Positions 1 through 7,717 of a DNA stretch of 64,000 nt are shown here, one piece after another. How positions within the stretch are numbered: the stretch's first letter is position 1; every line of letters begins with the position of its first letter. The stretch comes from Candidatus Fimenecus excrementavium (lineage in GTDB: Bacteria > Bacillota > Clostridia > Oscillospirales > Acutalibacteraceae), in contig DVGI01000009.1 in NCBI GenBank assembly GCA_018712805.1, positions 1 through 64,000 of the forward strand, given 5' to 3'. Made by a program: the position numbers and the translations under genes. The notes beneath the pieces were generated by a model. It was not told where the DNA came from. It saw only the letters and a list, made by a program, of their open reading frames with translations, and did no database searches.

Positions 1-119
1 CTTTTGGGATTTTTCTCTTGAGAATACCGGGCGGACACAAATAGTATCAATCCAGTATCAAGAGCAGTATGGACGGGCAAAAAAGCCTGTATTCATGCGG
101 GTTTTCGCCGTTTCGAGCG
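1..119. other. Intergenic edge, nothing assigned
   Basis: This is the stretch downstream of guaA, up to the window edge. I see no gene, no clear hairpin with a T-tract and no RNA gene in it. Any terminator for the purA-guaA transcript must lie outside or be weak. Confidence 0.5.
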
Positions 120-1673
120 TCATTCCCACTCCACGGTGCCGGGGGGTTTGGAAGTGATGTCATAGACGACGCGGTTGATGCCGTCCACTTCGTTGGTGAT
201 GCGGTTGGAAACCGTCGCCAAAATGTCATAGGGGATCCGCGCCCAGTCCGCCGTCATGAAGTCGTCGGTGGTAATCGCGCGAATGGCGATGACATTTTCA
301 TAGGTGCGGTGGTCGCCCATTACGCCGACCGCCTTTGCGCCCGTGTAAACGGTGAAGAACTGGCTGAGATTTTTTTCGTAGCCGTTTTTCGCCATTTCGT
401 CGCGCAAAACCGCGTCTGCATCTTGTACGATACGAATTTTCTCCGCGGTAATCTCACCGAGAATGCGAACGCCCAGTCCCGGACCGGGGAACGGCTGACG
501 CCAAACGAGCTCGTGCGGAATGCCGAGCTTTTCGCCGACCGCGCGCACTTCGTCTTTAAACAAATCTTTCAAAGGCTCAATGACGCCCAAGAAATCAACG
601 TCGTCCGGGAGCGCTCTTTGGTTGTGGTGCGTTTTAATCACCGCACTGCCCGCGCCCTTGCCGGAAGCGCCTTTACCGCTTTCGATGCGGTCGGGATAAA
701 TCGTGCCTTGTGCGAAAAACGCATCGCCGTGGGCGCGTTTTTTAATTTCGTCCCAAAAGACTTCATAAAACGCGTCGCCGATGATGTGGCGTTTTTCTTC
801 GGGGTCGGTCACGCCTTTTAATTTCGATAAAAATACGTCGCCGCAGTTGACGCGGACGAACTGCATATCAAACAATTTGGTGAAGGTTTCTTCCACGAAG
901 TCACCTTCGTTTTTGCGCATCAAGCCCTGGTCCACGAAAACGCAGATGAGCTGCTTGCCGACCGCGCGGCTCAAAAGACCGGCCGCAACCGACGAATCCA
1001 CGCCGCCGGAAAGACCTAAAATGACGTGTTTGTCGCCGATTTGTTCGCGCAGCGCTTTGACGGTGTCGTCAATGAAGCTGTCCATTTTCCAGTCGCCTTT
1101 ACAGCCGCAGACTTTATATAAGAAATTTTCGAGCATTTTGTCGCCGTAGACGCTGTGGGTGACTTCCGGGTGGAACTGCACGGCATACAGCTTTTTTCCC
1201 GGATTCTGCATTGCGGCGCAGGGGCAGTTTTCCGTTTTCGCGATAACCTCGAAGCCCTCGGGCGCGGCGGATATGTAATCGGTGTGGCTCATCCAAACCG
1301 TGCTCGTTTTCGGCACATCAGCGAACAGCGGACTTTCTTCTTTTAAGACTGTCAGCTCAATTTTGCCGTATTCCGAAACCGGCGCGGTGCTGACCGTGCC
1401 GCCCGAAAGATACGCCATCAGCTGGCAGCCGTAGCAAATGCCGAGCACCGGCACGCCAAGCTCCAAAATGCCTTTTTCGTAATGCGGCGAAGTTTCGTCA
1501 TAAACGGAATTCGGACCGCCGGTGAAAATGATGCCCTTATAGCCGTTTTCGCGAATAACCGACAGGGGTGTGGTATAGGGCAAAATTTCCGCATAAATAT
1601 GATGGTCGCGGACGCGGCGCGCAATCAACTGGTTATACTGCCCGCCGAAGTCCAAAACTAAAATTTTCTCCAT
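120..1673 (-). CDS. guaA: GMP synthase (glutamine-hydrolysing)
   Basis: Converts XMP to GMP using ATP and glutamine, the last step of guanine nucleotide synthesis in the cytoplasm. The 517-residue protein has the full family layout. An N-terminal class I glutamine amidotransferase domain carries the nucleophile Cys80 in GICYGCQ and a later QFHPEV with the catalytic His and Glu. An ATP pyrophosphatase domain with the PP-loop [10 protein letters not shown] follows, and the C-terminal dimerisation domain ends in PPGTVEWE. I chose the ATG at 1673, which has AAGGAG five bases upstream; an in-frame GTG at 1679 overlaps that site. It lies 15 bases behind purA on the same strand and is probably cotranscribed with it, so both branches from IMP are made together. 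Confidence 0.98.
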   Translation of the reverse strand: MEKILVLDFGGQYNQLIARRVRDHHIYAEILPYTTPLSVIRENGYKGIIFTGGPNSVYDETSPHYEKGILELGVPVLGICYGCQLMAYLSGGTVSTAPVSEYGKIELTVLKEESPLFADVPKTSTVWMSHTDYISAAPEGFEVIAKTENCPCAAMQNPGKKLYAVQFHPEVTHSVYGDKMLENFLYKVCGCKGDWKMDSFIDDTVKALREQIGDKHVILGLSGGVDSSVAAGLLSRAVGKQLICVFVDQGLMRKNEGDFVEETFTKLFDMQFVRVNCGDVFLSKLKGVTDPEEKRHIIGDAFYEVFWDEIKKRAHGDAFFAQGTIYPDRIESGKGASGKGAGSAVIKTHHNQRALPDDVDFLGVIEPLKDLFKDEVRAVGEKLGIPHELVWRQPFPGPGLGVRILGEITAEKIRIVQDADAVLRDEMAKNGYEKNLSQFFTVYTGAKAVGVMGDHRTYENVIAIRAITTDDFMTADWARIPYDILATVSNRITNEVDGINRVVYDITSKPPGTVEWE

Positions 1674-1688
1674 AGGCACTCCTTTGGT

Positions 1689-2963
1689 TTATCTGACAAT
1701 AATCGCTTCGCGCTCCGGTCCGTTGGAAACCATGTCAATTCTGTAACCGAGCTGTTTTTCAATGAATTCCACATAGTCGCGCGCTTCTTTGGGAAGCTCA
1801 TCGTAGTTGCGGATGCCCTTGATGTTGCAGTGCCAGCCTTTGAGCGTTTCAAACACGGGTTTGCATTTTTTCAAAGTCGGGGTGGTCGGAAAATCTTTGA
1901 TGACTTTACCGTCCACTTCATAGCCGACGCAGACTTTGATTTCGTCGAGGTAAGACAGGCAGTCGAGCGCGGTCATGACCACTTTGGTTGCGCCCTGGCA
2001 GGCAATGCCGTAACGGGTTGCAACGCAGTCAAACCAGCCCACACGACGCGGGCGGCCGGTGGTTGCGCCGAACTCGCCTTTGTCGCCGCCGTGTACGCGC
2101 AGCGCCTGCGCTTCGTCTTCGTCAAGAATTTCCGAAACAAATTCACCGGCGCCGACCGCGGAGGAATACGCTTTGGTCACGCAAATAATTTCTTCGATTT
2201 TATAGGGCGGGATACCCGCACCGACCGCGCCGTAAGCGGCGAGGGTGGAGGAGGAGGTAACCATGGGGTAAATGCCGAAGTCGGGGTCTTTGAGCGTGCC
2301 GAGCTGGCCTTCGAGCAAAATTTCTTTGCCGTCTTCCATCGCTTTCGCAAGATAGGCGCGCGTGTCGCAGACATACGGCGCAATCATTTCACGATATTTC
2401 ACGCAGGTGTCGAAAAGTTCCTGTTCGTCTAAAAGCGGTTTGTGGTAAACATACTCTAAGGTCAGGTTCTTGAGCGTGCAAATGTTGTGGAGCTTTGCTT
2501 TCAAAGAGTCGTCGTCAAACAGCTCGTTGACCTGAATGCCGATTTTGGCGTATTTGTCGCTGAAGAACGGCGCGATGCCGCTTTTGGTGGAACCAAATGC
2601 ATTTTTGCCGAGACGCTCTTCTTCATATTCGTCGAATAAAATATGATAGGGCATCAAAATCTGGGCGCGCTCGGAAACGAGCAGCTTGGGGTTGAGCCCC
2701 GCCTTTTTGACATCGTCCAGCTCTTTGCAGAACTTCTGAATGTCGAGCGCAACACCGTTGCCGATGATGCAGGTGGTGTGGTCATAGCAGACGCCGCTGG
2801 GCATCAGATGAAACGCAAACCGGCCGCGGTCGTTGATGATGGTGTGGCCCGCGTTTGCACCGCCCTGAAACCGGATAACGATATCCGCTTTTTCTGCAAA
2901 CATGTCCGTAATTTTGCCTTTGCCCTCGTCGCCCCAGTTGGCGCCGACGATCGCCTTTACCAT
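1689..2963 (-). CDS. purA: Adenylosuccinate synthetase
   Basis: Joins IMP and aspartate with GTP to make adenylosuccinate, the first committed step to AMP. The protein has 424 residues, the usual length. The N-terminal GDEGKGK loop holds the catalytic Asp12, and GGANAGHTI holds His40. The TTGRPRR segment of the IMP site and the GTP-binding end of the family are also present. The ATG at 2963 follows AAGGAGG. It is the first gene of a two-gene purine operon with guaA, driven by a near-perfect promoter about 65 bases upstream. Confidence 0.98.
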   Translation of the reverse strand: MVKAIVGANWGDEGKGKITDMFAEKADIVIRFQGGANAGHTIINDRGRFAFHLMPSGVCYDHTTCIIGNGVALDIQKFCKELDDVKKAGLNPKLLVSERAQILMPYHILFDEYEEERLGKNAFGSTKSGIAPFFSDKYAKIGIQVNELFDDDSLKAKLHNICTLKNLTLEYVYHKPLLDEQELFDTCVKYREMIAPYVCDTRAYLAKAMEDGKEILLEGQLGTLKDPDFGIYPMVTSSSTLAAYGAVGAGIPPYKIEEIICVTKAYSSAVGAGEFVSEILDEDEAQALRVHGGDKGEFGATTGRPRRVGWFDCVATRYGIACQGATKVVMTALDCLSYLDEIKVCVGYEVDGKVIKDFPTTPTLKKCKPVFETLKGWHCNIKGIRNYDELPKEARDYVEFIEKQLGYRIDMVSNGPEREAIIVR

Positions 2964-3027
2964 TATGGTATCCTCCTTAAATTTGCTTTGCTTTTTTTAA
3001 AACAAAGCCGAAATCACAATACGATTT

Positions 3028-3056
3028 ATTATATAATACCGCGTGCTTCTTGTCAA
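3028..3056 (-). promoter_or_regulatory. Promoter of purA-guaA
   Basis: On the minus strand, TTGACA (3051-3056) and TATAAT (3028-3033) are separated by 17 bases. It is a full consensus housekeeping promoter. The leader before purA is only about 60 bases, too short for a purine riboswitch, and I see no clear repressor palindrome. Confidence 0.9.
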
Positions 3057-3206
3057 CGAGAAGGCTTTACAAACCGCGCGGTTTTCCGACGCTTTTTTTG
3101 TGAAAATAATTTTAAAAAAATTACCAAAACCGAAAAAAGTTTTCTCCTTATGATTTTCTCGTTTTCGCGCAAAATAGAAATACAAAAACTTTTGGGAGGG
3201 AAAAGC

Positions 3207-3392
3207 ATGAACAGTCAAATGAATACGGCAATGAAAGCCGTGGGCATGAGTCTTGCGGTCGGCGGTGCGGTCGCAATGGTCGGCAGCGCCATGAAAGGCA
3301 ATTCCACCAAGCGCAAGGCGAAAAAGGCGGCGAAAAAAGCGGTCAACACGTTCACCAATTTGGTGGATAATATGCAATATATGATGAAATAA
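3207..3392 (+). CDS. Small hypothetical protein, basic, 61 aa
   Basis: A 61-residue protein starting at an ATG that follows a strong GGGAGGG ribosome binding site. The first third is a Gly/Ala/Val-rich hydrophobic stretch (about residues 11-28). A Lys-rich block (NSTKRKAKKAAKKA, about 32-45) and a C-terminal NLVDNMQYMMK follow. I do not recognise a named family. It resembles small conserved proteins of Clostridia with one hydrophobic helix and a basic amphipathic tail, perhaps membrane- or nucleic-acid-associated. The open frame continues upstream of 3207 without a good start, so the frame itself is not evidence for a longer protein. The ribosome binding site and amino acid bias support expression. 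Confidence 0.7.
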   Translation: MNSQMNTAMKAVGMSLAVGGAVAMVGSAMKGNSTKRKAKKAAKKAVNTFTNLVDNMQYMMK

Positions 3393-3460
3393 CCGGCTGC
3401 GGGAAAATTCCGGCGCCTGCGGCTTTTGCTGCGGGCGCCGTGTATTTGGAGAACGAAAAA

Positions 3461-4453
3461 ATGAATAAAAGATTATTAACCGGCGCGGTGTGCTTAGGTC
3501 TTTGTCTCTCGCTGTGCGCCTGCGGGGGCGGCGATACACTTAGCGATGCAACCACGACGCAACCGGGTGCAACCGGGCGGTCGGCGGAGTCGGGCACCGA
3601 GACGCCGCAAAGTGAAACCACAATCGTGGCAACGCCGCTGCCCGTGACGGCACAAAAGCCGGTTTTGCAAAACGGCGAAACCTACACGGGGCTTCCGGCG
3701 CTGCCGCTGCAAAACTTTATTGTCAGCGACCCGGAAAACACCAAAGGGCTTTCAACCGAAAAGCACGGCTACGGCTACGGCGTTGCAAAAAACGGGCAGC
3801 CGCATTCCATCTCGGTGGGCAACCAGCAATATTTTGAAACGAACGGGTATAAGGCGGTGTGCCTCGACCAAAAAACCACAGACGAAAAGGTGTTGTATTT
3901 GACATTCGACTGCGGTTATGAAAACGGCTACACCGAACAAATTCTGGATGTCCTCAAAGAAAAGAATGTGCCGTCCGCCTTTTTCTGCACGCTGCCGCAG
4001 GTCAAGGATTACCCCGAGCTTATCGCAAGGATGATTGCGGAAGGGCATATCGTCGGCAACCACTCTGTAAAACACCCGTCCTTTCCGACGCTGACACGGT
4101 TGGAAATGGCGGAGGAAATAAAGGGCATGGACGATTACCTGCGCACCAACTTCGGTTACAGCGAACCTTATTTCCGCTTCCCGATGGGCGAGTATTCCGA
4201 TTGTGCACTCGACTTGGTCGGCTCGCTGGGGTACACAAGCGTTTTCTGGTCGCTTGCGTATTCCGACTGGGATTTAGAAAACCAAAAAGGGGCGGACTAC
4301 GCTTTTGAGACGGTGACCGCACGGCTGCACCCGGGCGCTGTCATTTTGCTGCACTCCGTGTCGCCGGACAACGCGAACGCCCTCGGGCGCATCATCGACG
4401 AAGCGCGGGCGCAAGGCTATGTATTCAAATCGCTTCGCGACTTGCCGGCGTAA
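3461..4453 (+). CDS. Polysaccharide deacetylase, PdaA-like, lipoprotein
   Basis: A predicted exported N-deacetylase of the NodB/CE4 family, closest in motifs to PdaA, which removes the N-acetyl group of muramic acid on the way to the spore-cortex delta-lactam. The 330 residues begin with a lipoprotein signal peptide (lipobox SLCAC, Cys21) and a Thr/Ser/Glu-rich linker to about residue 65. The metal site is visible as TFDCGYENG (Asp150) and HSVKHPS (His201, His205). FRFPMGEYS, FWSLAYSDWD and the C-terminal LLHSVSPDNA are typical of PdaA. I chose the ATG at 3461, which has GGAG nine bases upstream. A lipid anchor is less usual for PdaA, so a vegetative peptidoglycan role is also possible. Confidence 0.9.
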   Translation: MNKRLLTGAVCLGLCLSLCACGGGDTLSDATTTQPGATGRSAESGTETPQSETTIVATPLPVTAQKPVLQNGETYTGLPALPLQNFIVSDPENTKGLSTEKHGYGYGVAKNGQPHSISVGNQQYFETNGYKAVCLDQKTTDEKVLYLTFDCGYENGYTEQILDVLKEKNVPSAFFCTLPQVKDYPELIARMIAEGHIVGNHSVKHPSFPTLTRLEMAEEIKGMDDYLRTNFGYSEPYFRFPMGEYSDCALDLVGSLGYTSVFWSLAYSDWDLENQKGADYAFETVTARLHPGAVILLHSVSPDNANALGRIIDEARAQGYVFKSLRDLPA

Positions 4454-4454
4454 A

Positions 4455-4490
4455 AAAACATCCGCAACTAAAAGGTTGCGGATGTTTTTT
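4455..4490. terminator. Bidirectional terminator
   Basis: An A-run, then ATCCGCAAC / GTTGCGGAT around a six-base loop, then a T-run. It serves the deacetylase gene on the plus strand and the convergent E2-like gene on the minus strand. Confidence 0.93.
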
Positions 4491-4539
4491 ACTTTCACGG
4501 ACACTTTGTGTGGGAAGGGGGAATGTCGGTGGAGAAGTT

Positions 4540-5496
4540 TTAAGCGTCCATGGCGATGATTTTCTGATTTTTTTCTTGACCTTTCCAGGAATGCATGATT
4601 TTCGGATTTTCGAAAATGTTGTCCAAAGTTTTTAAGAACGGCACGATGTCGCCGAAATCGAGTGCTCTGTGGTCGAACGCAATGCAAATCGGCAGCACCT
4701 GGCGCGCTTCAATGCGTTTTTCGCCGAATTCGTCGGTAATAACAACCGGCTTATCCTGAACGGCGCCCACGCCGAACGCGGTGACCTGCGGCGGCACGAT
4801 TTCCAAAAGGGCGACAGCGCCTTTTTGCTGGCGGTAAATCGAACCGATATTGGAAATGGTTACGGTGCCTTGTTCAATGTCATGTTTGGTCAAACGCTCG
4901 GTAACGGGAAGCGCCTCGTATTCGCGTTTTGCTTTGCCGGACAGGGTCTTGACTTTGTGCTTGCCGGTTTTCGAGCCGATTAAACGGCAGACGGTCTGCG
5001 CGATTTTGCCGTGCTTGAGCGCGGTTAAAGTGTTATCCAAAGATACCTCAAACATCGCTTCGTTGAGGTCGGTATTTTTCGCACGGCGCGCAACGTCGGC
5101 AATGTAGTCGGTCATTTCGTCGAGGTTTTTGTTTTCAAAATTATGCAGGTTCACTGTCATCATTTCGCCGTTCGGCAAAATCATCGGCATGGAAATGTTG
5201 ATGTCTTCGAACGTGTCAATTTCGCCGCGGACGAGTTTGCGGTTGAAGTGGATATGCGAATTCATCAACGGGGCGGCTTTTAAGCCCTCGCTGATGACTT
5301 TGAGCATCAGCGTGTTGACCGTGATTTTGTCTTCGCCGCTTCTGTTCAAATTCAGTTTTTTGTATTCTTTCATAAAACCGGTGACGTCGGGCTCATACAT
5401 ATAGGTAACGTGCGGAATAGTCTCCCAGCTTTCGGAAGTCATATTTGCAACGATTTTTCTCTGGATGCCGAAGTGAATGGTATTTGTTTTTTTCAT
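4540..5496 (-). CDS. Stand-alone 2-oxoacid dehydrogenase acyltransferase (E2) catalytic domain protein
   Basis: A 318-residue protein that is almost entirely an E2/chloramphenicol-acetyltransferase-like fold. N-terminal residues 8-60 match the start of an E2 catalytic domain. GTVTISNIGS (210-219) and PPQVTAFGVG are typical E2 core motifs, and AFDHRALDFGD (His276, Asp280) is the active site. E2 enzymes normally have DHRxxDG; here Phe follows the Asp and Gly comes one later. There is no lipoyl or E1/E3-binding domain, and no E1 or E3 gene nearby. It may therefore be an acyltransferase acting on something other than lipoyl groups, or a protein with a structural role. AAAGGAG precedes the ATG. 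Confidence 0.85.
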   Translation of the reverse strand: MKKTNTIHFGIQRKIVANMTSESWETIPHVTYMYEPDVTGFMKEYKKLNLNRSGEDKITVNTLMLKVISEGLKAAPLMNSHIHFNRKLVRGEIDTFEDINISMPMILPNGEMMTVNLHNFENKNLDEMTDYIADVARRAKNTDLNEAMFEVSLDNTLTALKHGKIAQTVCRLIGSKTGKHKVKTLSGKAKREYEALPVTERLTKHDIEQGTVTISNIGSIYRQQKGAVALLEIVPPQVTAFGVGAVQDKPVVITDEFGEKRIEARQVLPICIAFDHRALDFGDIVPFLKTLDNIFENPKIMHSWKGQEKNQKIIAMDA

Positions 5497-5703
5497 AGTG
5501 GTAACGCTCCTTTTCTCAATTTAAAATATGCAGACGGAGTTGTCTTTTTGTCTTTTTTGTCCGGCGGCGTGTGTATCGTTTTGCCTCCCGGGAACACTTA
5601 CAGAATACACATTTTCCTCCGGTTGCGCCATACATTCCGGTTTCCAAACTACCAATTTTTGCCGTAATTTCGGTTTGCAAAATTCGGTTGCCGTGCAATT
5701 TTT

Positions 5704-5741
5704 ACAAAAAAATACCCGGCACAGGATTTTTCCTGTACCGG
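5704..5741 (-). terminator. Terminator of the cohesin-like gene
   Basis: The stem CCGGCACAGG / CCTGTACCGG (5716-5741) is followed on the minus strand by a run rich in T. It lies 34 bases past the stop of the gene at 5775-6362. Confidence 0.88.
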
Positions 5742-5774
5742 ATTACAAAGCCTTTTATTTTCTGAAAAGCGAAA

Positions 5775-6362
5775 TTACGCTGCGTTCTTTCTGCGTTTTA
5801 CGGCAACGCCGGTGATAACCGCTGCGGCAACAACCACCGCGCAAGCGGACCCAATCGCCGCATATCTGCCGGCGGTCGAGGGGATTTTTTCATCCACGGG
5901 CGGAAGTTCGCTTAAAGTTACGGAAAGCGGGCCGCCTGCAAACGAAAGGTCAAGGGCTTGGTCCGTGCTGTCAGTTGCTTCGGTATTTTTAAAAGCAATA
6001 TCCGTCGTGCCTGCGGCGTCCTCTTTTACTTTAAACGTAACTGTGGCGAGTGTATCCGCTGTGTTTTGCGAAGTGGACCAGACCATGTAAAGCCCGACTT
6101 CCCCCGCCGTGTTCGTGTTGGACGTGTACATATCGCCCGCGCCGAATTTAACTTCGGAAAACTCGAGCTTGTCGGCGTCATAAGTGAGCGTGGTGGCAAA
6201 CGTCGCAAGGTCTGCACCCGCGGGCAAGTCCAGCGTGACGGTAACAACGCCGTCGTCGGAAAGCACCGCTTTCGGGGTAACCGAAACAGACGCTGCAAAC
6301 GCAGGAATCATCAGCGCCGCCAAAAGAAGACAGGCGAGCAAAACAGAGAGGGTCTTTTTCAT
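5775..6362 (-). CDS. Cohesin-domain-like secreted, membrane-anchored protein
   Basis: A 195-residue exported protein. It has a signal peptide (MKKTLSVLLACLLLAALMIP, cleavage near AFA-A) and then a single beta-sandwich domain of about 120 residues. LDLPAGADLATFATTLTYD, LEFSEVKFG and LATVTFKVKEDA are typical of the cohesin/type-III-like fold. A short PP-containing linker, one transmembrane helix (about 168-188) and a basic tail (KRRKNAA) follow. It looks like a cell-surface anchored cohesin-like module, but no dockerin or cellulase lies in the window, so a cellulosome role is not supported. I chose the ATG at 6362, which has AAAGGGA upstream; a TTG two codons earlier is also in frame. Confidence 0.78.
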   Translation of the reverse strand: MKKTLSVLLACLLLAALMIPAFAASVSVTPKAVLSDDGVVTVTLDLPAGADLATFATTLTYDADKLEFSEVKFGAGDMYTSNTNTAGEVGLYMVWSTSQNTADTLATVTFKVKEDAAGTTDIAFKNTEATDSTDQALDLSFAGGPLSVTLSELPPVDEKIPSTAGRYAAIGSACAVVVAAAVITGVAVKRRKNAA

Positions 6363-6400
6363 AGTCAAACATCCCTTTCAAAGCCATTCAATTCTTTTTC

Positions 6401-6429
6401 AGTTTATCATAACCGCCGGCGTCTGTCAA
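6401..6429 (-). promoter_or_regulatory. Promoter of cohesin-like gene
   Basis: On the minus strand, TTGACA (6424-6429) lies 17 bases from TAAACT (6401-6406), about 40 bases before the ATG. The -35 is perfect and the -10 matches four of six. Confidence 0.7.
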
Positions 6430-6522
6430 ACAATTCTTATACAAGGAAAAGGAGAAATACGGCTTAAAAATGGACACGGAAAAAGCGGGTGTCCAATATG
6501 TTCGGTTTCGGTCGAAAGAGCG

Positions 6523-6550
6523 TTGACTTTAACGAAAAAAAGAATACAAT
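6523..6550 (+). promoter_or_regulatory. Promoter of glycerophosphodiesterase gene
   Basis: TTGACT (6523-6528), a 16-base spacer, then TACAAT (6545-6550), 36 bases before the chosen ATG. Confidence 0.75.
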
Positions 6551-6586
6551 AAAATTAGATTTCATTTTAAATTACAGGTGATTGCC

Positions 6587-7588
6587 ATGAAAATAAAAAC
6601 GGTATTGAAAGCAACCGGCGGTCTGGCGCTCGCGCTGTCTGCGTTTTATCTTGTGATTTCTCACGATTACGACGACCCGGTCGAGCCGGTTTTGCCGGCG
6701 GACAAATCCGGCGACAAAAAAAGAAATCCTTATATTGTGCCTAACGGCGAAACAATGGTTTCCGCCCACCGTTCCGGTGCGGGGATTGCGCCGGAAAACA
6801 CCTTGCGGGCATTTCGCAACTGTGTGGAAAGCGATTCGTTTTTTACCGATGTGTTTGAATTTGATTTGCATTTGACCGAAGACGGCGAGCTGATTTTGCT
6901 GCACGATGACACTTTCGACCGCACGAGCAACGCAAAAGAAGCCTTCGGCAAAGCGGGCGTGCTCCCGAAAGAGAAAACTTATGAAGAACTTTATAAGCTT
7001 AACATGGGCGAACATTTTGAAACCGCCGACGGCAAAACGCCGTATGCGGGCTTGCGCGGCGACCAAATTCCGGACGATTTGCATGTGATGCGCCTGCGGG
7101 ATATTTTCACCTATCTTGCGCCTTTTAAAAATTACAGATTTATCATTGAACTCAAAGACGGCGGCGACCGCGGGCGCCGCGCAGCGGACAAGCTTTACGA
7201 AACCTTGTCGGAATTCGGCCTTTTAAAGCGCGCGGTTATCGGCACGTTCCATGGGGAAATCAGCCGTTATATGTCTGAGAAATATCCCGACATGCTGCGC
7301 TCGGCGAGCGTGCGGGAGGTTTGCGGTTTTTATTTTTCGAGCCTGTTCGGGATTCACCACAAACCCGGGCACTACCGTTTTGCCGCGCTCCAAATTCCTT
7401 ATGACGACCACGTCTTTAATCTCGGCACGGCGCGGCTTGTCAACTACGCGCACAAAAACAATATTGCCGTGCAGTACTGGACCATAAACAAGCCCGAAAA
7501 AGTGCGGCACTTGATTCGTATCGGCGCCGACGCGATTATGAGCGATCTTCCCGATATGGTATATTCTGTCTTGCGCGGCAAGGCTTAA
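6587..7588 (+). CDS. Glycerophosphodiester phosphodiesterase family protein
   Basis: Predicted to hydrolyse glycerophosphodiesters to glycerol-3-phosphate and an alcohol. The 333-residue protein begins with one hydrophobic helix (about residues 5-25), a signal anchor that would put the enzyme outside the membrane. The GDPD TIM barrel follows, with SAHRSG and APENTL, then FEFDLHLTEDGELILLHDD with the metal-binding Glu/Asp and the second catalytic His, and later IELKDGG and the C-terminal VQYWTINKP with DAIMSDLPD. The start is the ATG at 6587 after ACAGGTG; a GTG three codons earlier is possible. It probably recycles lipid or teichoic acid fragments at the surface. Confidence 0.92.
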   Translation: MKIKTVLKATGGLALALSAFYLVISHDYDDPVEPVLPADKSGDKKRNPYIVPNGETMVSAHRSGAGIAPENTLRAFRNCVESDSFFTDVFEFDLHLTEDGELILLHDDTFDRTSNAKEAFGKAGVLPKEKTYEELYKLNMGEHFETADGKTPYAGLRGDQIPDDLHVMRLRDIFTYLAPFKNYRFIIELKDGGDRGRRAADKLYETLSEFGLLKRAVIGTFHGEISRYMSEKYPDMLRSASVREVCGFYFSSLFGIHHKPGHYRFAALQIPYDDHVFNLGTARLVNYAHKNNIAVQYWTINKPEKVRHLIRIGADAIMSDLPDMVYSVLRGKA

Positions 7589-7627
7589 CAGAAATGCAAC
7601 CGAATTGTTAAAATCCGGCACACATAA

Positions 7628-7656
7628 TTGACACAATTCGACTTTCGTTGTATAAT
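7628..7656 (+). promoter_or_regulatory. Consensus promoter of LCP gene
   Basis: TTGACA (7628-7633), exactly 17 bases, then TATAAT (7651-7656). It lies within what would otherwise be the upstream end of the open frame, which confirms that translation begins downstream at 7718. Confidence 0.93.
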
Positions 7657-7717
7657 CAACTCCATGTTTTACGGCATTTTTGAACGCCAAAGGGTTTATA
7701 ATGAACAGAGGTGTGTT

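Noticed and set aside
69-821. Long plus-strand open frame opposite guaA
   Set aside because: It is antisense to the highly conserved GMP synthase, has no ribosome binding site and gives a composition rich in Arg/Val/Ala typical of shadow frames in this base composition.
2964-3027. Purine riboswitch or PurR site before purA
   Set aside because: The leader is too short and shows no purine aptamer core; no PurBox pair was recognised.
2643-3206. Upstream extension of the small protein at 3207
   Set aside because: The extension reads antisense through purA and its promoter, and the strong GGGAGGG lies directly before the ATG at 3207.
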